From: Lachnospiraceae bacterium | GTDB lineage: Bacteria; Bacillota_A; Clostridia; Lachnospirales; Lachnospiraceae | Length of the DNA: 7,510 bases | Direction: 5' to 3' | Assembly: GCA_017958935.1 (NCBI GenBank) | Contig: JAGDBR010000137.1 | Location: 1-7,510, forward strand | Shown here: positions 4,659 through 7,510 of the stretch, piece by piece | Layout: the number at the start of each line of letters is the position of its first letter | How positions within the stretch are numbered: the stretch's first letter is position 1 | Translations under genes and position numbers: made by a program | Notes under the pieces: generated by a model | The model's database searches: none | Seen by the model: the letters and a program-made list of their open reading frames with translations, nothing else | What the model was told of the DNA's origin: nothing

Positions 4659-6083
4659 ATGAGGGAAAAGGTGCTGAGAACGATCGAAGAACGGAAGCTG
4701 ATCGACGCGGGAGACCGCGTCCTTGTGGGCTGCTCCGGCGGCGCCGATTCCATGTGCCTGCTGCACCTTCTGGCGCTTTTGCAGGAACCTTTGGACTTTT
4801 CGCTGTACGCCGTCCACGTGCACCATCATCTCCGGGCGGACAGCGCGGACATGGATGCAGCGCTCGTGGAAGAGACATGCCGGAAGCTGAACGTTCCCTG
4901 CACGGTCCTGCACCGGGACGTCCCGGCCGTTCAGACGGCGCAGAAAATCTCCGCCGAGGAAGCGGCCCGCGACGCGCGCTACGACGCCTTCCGGGAGGAG
5001 GCCGCGCGGATCGGAGCGAACAAGCTCGCCGTCGCGCATCACAGCGAGGACCGCGCGGAGACGATGCTCTTCCAGATGATCCGCGGCAGCGGGCTGCGCG
5101 GCAGCGCCGGCATGCAGCCGAAGCGCGCGTTCGGGGAGCTCACGGTGATCCGGCCGCTTCTGGAGGTCTCGAAGGAAGAGATCCTGGCATATGACCGCGG
5201 GAACGGGATCCCCTGGCGCGAAGACGAGACGAATAGGGAGGACAGCGCCGACCGGAACCGGCTGCGGCAATACGTCCTGCCGGAGCTTGAGAAGATCCGC
5301 CCCGATGCCGTCGGAAAGCTGAACGCGCTCGGCGCTTATTTCACCGAAGTCGACGATTACCTGCGGGCGGAGGCCCGCGCCTGGACCGCCGTCTACATGC
5401 GGAACACGAAGGGCGTGATCCCCGAGGACCCGTTCCGGGACACACCGAAGATCCTGAAAGAATACATCGTGGCGGAAGTGCTGCGGAAGCTTCAGGTGCC
5501 GATGAAGGACAAGGGACGCGTGCACCTGGACAGCGTGGCGGCCCTGGCGGACGTAAGCGTCGGAAAGCGCGTCCGCGTCTCGAACGAATGGGAAGCGGTC
5601 CGCACGTATCAAGGGATAGCGTTCGGGAGAACGGACGAGGACGAAGATGCCGGGGATCCTGCGGCAGGACACGGCAAAAACGCCGGGGATCCGGAAACAG
5701 CCGAAGGGGACCCCTCGGCGCTGCGCACCCTCCCGGTCAGCGCGCTGACGCTCGAAACGCGCGTGTTTCCTTACGAAAAGGGCATGGAAATCCCCCGAAA
5801 AGAGTATACGAAATGGTTCGATTATGATAAAATGAAAGGACCCCCCAAGCTTCGCACGCGGCGGCCGCACGACGTTTTTTCGCAGGCGGCGGGCGCGCAC
5901 AAAAAGCTGAAGGACTTCTTCATTGACGAGAAGATCCCGCAGCAGGAGCGCGGGGACATTCCGCTGGTCGCGGACGGCAGCACGGTCCTCTGGATCGTCG
6001 GCGTCCGGATGAGCGAAGAATACAAGGTGACGGAAGACACGAAGAACGTTCTGGAGATCACGGTACGGAGGAAAGAAAAGTGA
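4659..6083 (+). CDS. tilS: tRNA(Ile)-lysidine synthetase
   Basis: A 474-residue cytoplasmic enzyme that uses ATP and lysine to convert C34 of the tRNA-Ile CAU anticodon to lysidine, so that it reads AUA as isoleucine. The N-terminal PP-loop ATPase signature is SGGADS at 26-31, followed by HVHHHLR, the HHSEDRAETMLFQMIRGSG helix and RPLLEVSKEEI. An ENxxRN-like segment appears as NREDSADRNRLR. The C-terminal tRNA-binding domain begins at about F387 (FDYDKMKGPPKLRTRRPHD) and contains KKLKDFFIDEKIPQQER and WIVGVRMSEEYKVTEDT. Length suits the large form. I chose ATG 4659 because the promoter ends at 4652 and MREKVLRTIEERKLI matches family openings. There is no upstream Shine-Dalgarno, which fits a leaderless mRNA. 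An acidic Gly/Asp/Pro segment (residues about 325-352) with a small in-frame repeat sits just before the C-terminal domain. The stop overlaps the hpt start. Confidence 0.95.
   Translation: MREKVLRTIEERKLIDAGDRVLVGCSGGADSMCLLHLLALLQEPLDFSLYAVHVHHHLRADSADMDAALVEETCRKLNVPCTVLHRDVPAVQTAQKISAEEAARDARYDAFREEAARIGANKLAVAHHSEDRAETMLFQMIRGSGLRGSAGMQPKRAFGELTVIRPLLEVSKEEILAYDRGNGIPWREDETNREDSADRNRLRQYVLPELEKIRPDAVGKLNALGAYFTEVDDYLRAEARAWTAVYMRNTKGVIPEDPFRDTPKILKEYIVAEVLRKLQVPMKDKGRVHLDSVAALADVSVGKRVRVSNEWEAVRTYQGIAFGRTDEDEDAGDPAAGHGKNAGDPETAEGDPSALRTLPVSALTLETRVFPYEKGMEIPRKEYTKWFDYDKMKGPPKLRTRRPHDVFSQAAGAHKKLKDFFIDEKIPQQERGDIPLVADGSTVLWIVGVRMSEEYKVTEDTKNVLEITVRRKEK
5649..5692 (+). repeat. Short in-frame direct repeat within tilS
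   Basis: GCCGGGGATCC occurs at 5649-5659 and again at 5682-5692, 33 bases (11 codons) apart. Both encode Ala-Gly-Asp-Pro; a related GDP follows at residues 350-352. This lies in the acidic linker before the C-terminal domain and looks like a small in-frame duplication that a flexible linker can tolerate. Confidence 0.75.
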
Positions 6084-6607
6084 AGGAGATCATCACGGTC
6101 CTGATCGATCAGGAAACGGTGGAAAAAAGGATCCGGGAACTGGCGGCGCAGATCAGCCGCGACTATGAAGGGAAGACGGTCCATCTCATCGGCATTCTGA
6201 AGGGCAGCGTCATGTTCATGACGGAGCTCGCGAAGCATCTGACGATACCGGCGACGTTCGATTTCATGAGCGTTTCCTCGTACGGCGACGGCACGAGCTC
6301 GAGCGGCATCGTCCGCATCTCGAAGGATACCGACGAGAGCCTCGAGGGCAAAGACGTCGTGATCGTCGAGGACATCGTGGACTCCGGCCGGACGCTTTCG
6401 TACCTGCTCGAGCTGCTGCAGCAGCGGAACCCGAATTCGCTGCGGCTCACGACGCTGCTCGACAAGCCGGACCGCCGCGTGCGCGAGGTGCACGTCGACT
6501 ACGACGGCTTCATCATCCCCGACAAATTCGTGGTCGGCTACGGCCTCGATTACGCCCAGCGCTACCGCAACCTGCCTTACATCGGCGTTGTCTCATTCGA
6601 GGAATAA
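6080..6607 (+). CDS. hpt: Hypoxanthine phosphoribosyltransferase
   Basis: A 175-residue cytoplasmic purine-salvage enzyme that joins hypoxanthine (often also guanine) to PRPP, giving IMP or GMP. The PRPP-binding signature [13 protein letters not shown] spans residues 93-105, with the acidic pair E97-D98. The GILKGS loop (38-43), the flexible loop [15 protein letters not shown] (62-76) and the purine-binding end [20 protein letters not shown] are all present. Length matches the family (about 175-185). It starts with GTG at 6080, overlapping the tilS TGA by four bases (GTGA), with GGAGG (6067-6071) upstream; this implies translational coupling. It sits between tilS and ftsH as in Bacillus and most Firmicutes. 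No missing residue was noticed. Confidence 0.96.
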   Translation: MKEIITVLIDQETVEKRIRELAAQISRDYEGKTVHLIGILKGSVMFMTELAKHLTIPATFDFMSVSSYGDGTSSSGIVRISKDTDESLEGKDVVIVEDIVDSGRTLSYLLELLQQRNPNSLRLTTLLDKPDRRVREVHVDYDGFIIPDKFVVGYGLDYAQRYRNLPYIGVVSFEE

Positions 6608-6612
6608 ACTGC

Positions 6613-7510
6613 ATGAACACAGAGAACAGAAGAGGCCCGGGCAGCGCGGCGATGGTATACCTGATCTTCATGGCCGTCCTGCTCCTGGGTTCGATCTTTC
6701 TGTCCAGACTCGGCCCCGGCCGCTACACGTCGGTCGACTACCCGTCGTACGCGGCGCAGCTGGAGGCCGGCAAGATCGCGAAAGCGGAGATCGTCCAGGA
6801 CAAGACGGTCCCGACCGGCGCGATCCTGTATACCCTGGCGGAAGATGAAAAGACCGTTTACCGCGTCTCGGTCACCGACGTGAACGAGGAGCGCGGGAAC
6901 CTGGACCGCGCGAACGTCGGCTACACGATCGACGACGTCCCGAAGGACAGCTATTTCATGACATCCATCCTGCCGGCACTGATCGTCGTGCTCGGCCTTT
7001 TGCTCGTGATCATCCTGATGAACCGGGCGAACGCGGGCGCTGCGAACGGCGGCGGACCGATGACGACGTTCACGAAGAGCCGCGCGCAGATCTCCGATCC
7101 CAAAAAGAACCCGATCCGCTTCGACAACGTCGCAGGCCTTGTCGAAGAAAAGGAAGAGCTCGAGGAGATCGTCGATTTCCTGAAAGACCCCAAGAAATAC
7201 ATGGACCTCGGCGCCCGCATCCCGAAGGGCGTGCTTTTGGTCGGCCCTCCGGGCACCGGCAAGACGCTGCTCGCGAAAGCGGTCGCGGGCGAGGCGGGCG
7301 TGGCGTTCTTCACGATCTCGGGCTCCGATCTCGTGGAGATGTTCGTCGGCGTCGGCGCGGGCCGTGTCCGGGACCTGTTCGAGACCGCGAAGAAGAACGC
7401 TCCGTGCATCGTCTTCATTGACGAGATCGACGCGGTCGCGCGCATCCGCGACTCAGGCCTCGGCGGCGGTCATGACGAACGCGAGCAGACGCTGAACCAG
7501 CTGCTCGTCG
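6613..7510 (+). CDS. ftsH: ATP-dependent zinc metalloprotease FtsH (3' end outside window)
   Basis: A membrane-anchored AAA+ protease that degrades misfolded membrane and some regulatory proteins. 299 codons are visible. In order: a short cytoplasmic N-terminus, membrane segment 1 (about residues 14-31), an extracytoplasmic domain (about 32-115), membrane segment 2 (about 116-138), and a Gly/Ala-rich linker. The AAA domain follows with [14 protein letters not shown], Walker A GPPGTGKT (211-218), the pore motif [14 protein letters not shown], Walker B IVFIDEID (266-273) and [18 protein letters not shown]. The zinc-binding HEXXH motif would lie beyond the window. ATG 6613 is five bases after the hpt stop, with GAGGA (6599-6603) inside the hpt end as ribosome binding site, so it belongs to the tilS-hpt operon. 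Small departures from the common form are GAGRVRD for GASRVRD and VARIRDSG for VGRQRGAG. Both look tolerable. Confidence 0.96.
   Translation, partial: MNTENRRGPGSAAMVYLIFMAVLLLGSIFLSRLGPGRYTSVDYPSYAAQLEAGKIAKAEIVQDKTVPTGAILYTLAEDEKTVYRVSVTDVNEERGNLDRANVGYTIDDVPKDSYFMTSILPALIVVLGLLLVIILMNRANAGAANGGGPMTTFTKSRAQISDPKKNPIRFDNVAGLVEEKEELEEIVDFLKDPKKYMDLGARIPKGVLLVGPPGTGKTLLAKAVAGEAGVAFFTISGSDLVEMFVGVGAGRVRDLFETAKKNAPCIVFIDEIDAVARIRDSGLGGGHDEREQTLNQLLV

Noticed and set aside
4593..5900. Long minus-strand frame (435 codons) opposite tilS
   Set aside because: It mirrors tilS codon phase, and the protein looks like an antisense shadow (Arg, His, Val and Leu-rich, no motif).
7408..7470. Altered residues in the FtsH region after Walker B as signs of a dead ATPase
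   Set aside because: Walker A, Walker B and the [15 protein letters not shown] segment are intact; VARIRDSG replaces a variable stretch only.

Overview
This is a GC-rich stretch of a bacterial chromosome that reads as ordinary core genome of a Gram-positive, Clostridia-type anaerobe. A Lachnospiraceae or Oscillospiraceae relative is my guess; this is inferred from gene order and protein style, not from a search. The supporting points are a type-3 prolyl-tRNA synthetase C-terminus, a 56-residue 2[4Fe-4S] ferredoxin, AGGAGG-type ribosome binding sites, SigA-like promoters with 17-bp spacers, and the Firmicutes-type order hup / divIC / tilS / hpt / ftsH. All nine genes lie on the + strand. Both ends are cut by the window: proS on the left, ftsH on the right.

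Left part (1-2569): the 3' end of proS; then a membrane-anchored zinc-ribbon protein with a Glu-Thr repeat linker and a BspA-like leucine-rich-repeat domain, whose 5' end looks frameshifted; then a non-coding stretch holding a 35-bp tandem repeat with a GNRA-type hairpin in each copy; then cca (tRNA nucleotidyltransferase).

Middle part (2549-4186): two short, apparently highly expressed single-gene units. One is a ferredoxin with its own promoter, Shine-Dalgarno and terminator. The other is hup (HU protein) with a very strong extended -10 promoter, phased A-tracts upstream, a 5'-terminal hairpin and a terminator. A diacylglycerol-kinase-family lipid kinase gene lies between them.

Right part (4192-7510): a DivIC/FtsL-like septum protein, a pair of tandem terminator hairpins, then a fresh promoter so close to the tilS start codon that a leaderless mRNA is predicted. 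tilS, hpt and ftsH follow in one tightly packed operon (4-nt overlap, then a 5-nt gap).

The genes serve translation (proS, cca, tilS), electron transfer (ferredoxin), lipid metabolism (kinase), nucleoid structure (hup), division (divIC), purine salvage (hpt) and membrane protein quality control (ftsH). I see no mobile element, CRISPR array, RNA gene or defence system, and no convincing novel multi-gene system. The points most worth a second look are the probable 1-base frameshift at 402-406, the predicted leaderless tilS transcript, the bent-DNA-like region before hup, the 35-bp hairpin repeats before cca, and the absence of yabP, yabQ and spoIIE from a locus where spore-formers usually carry them.
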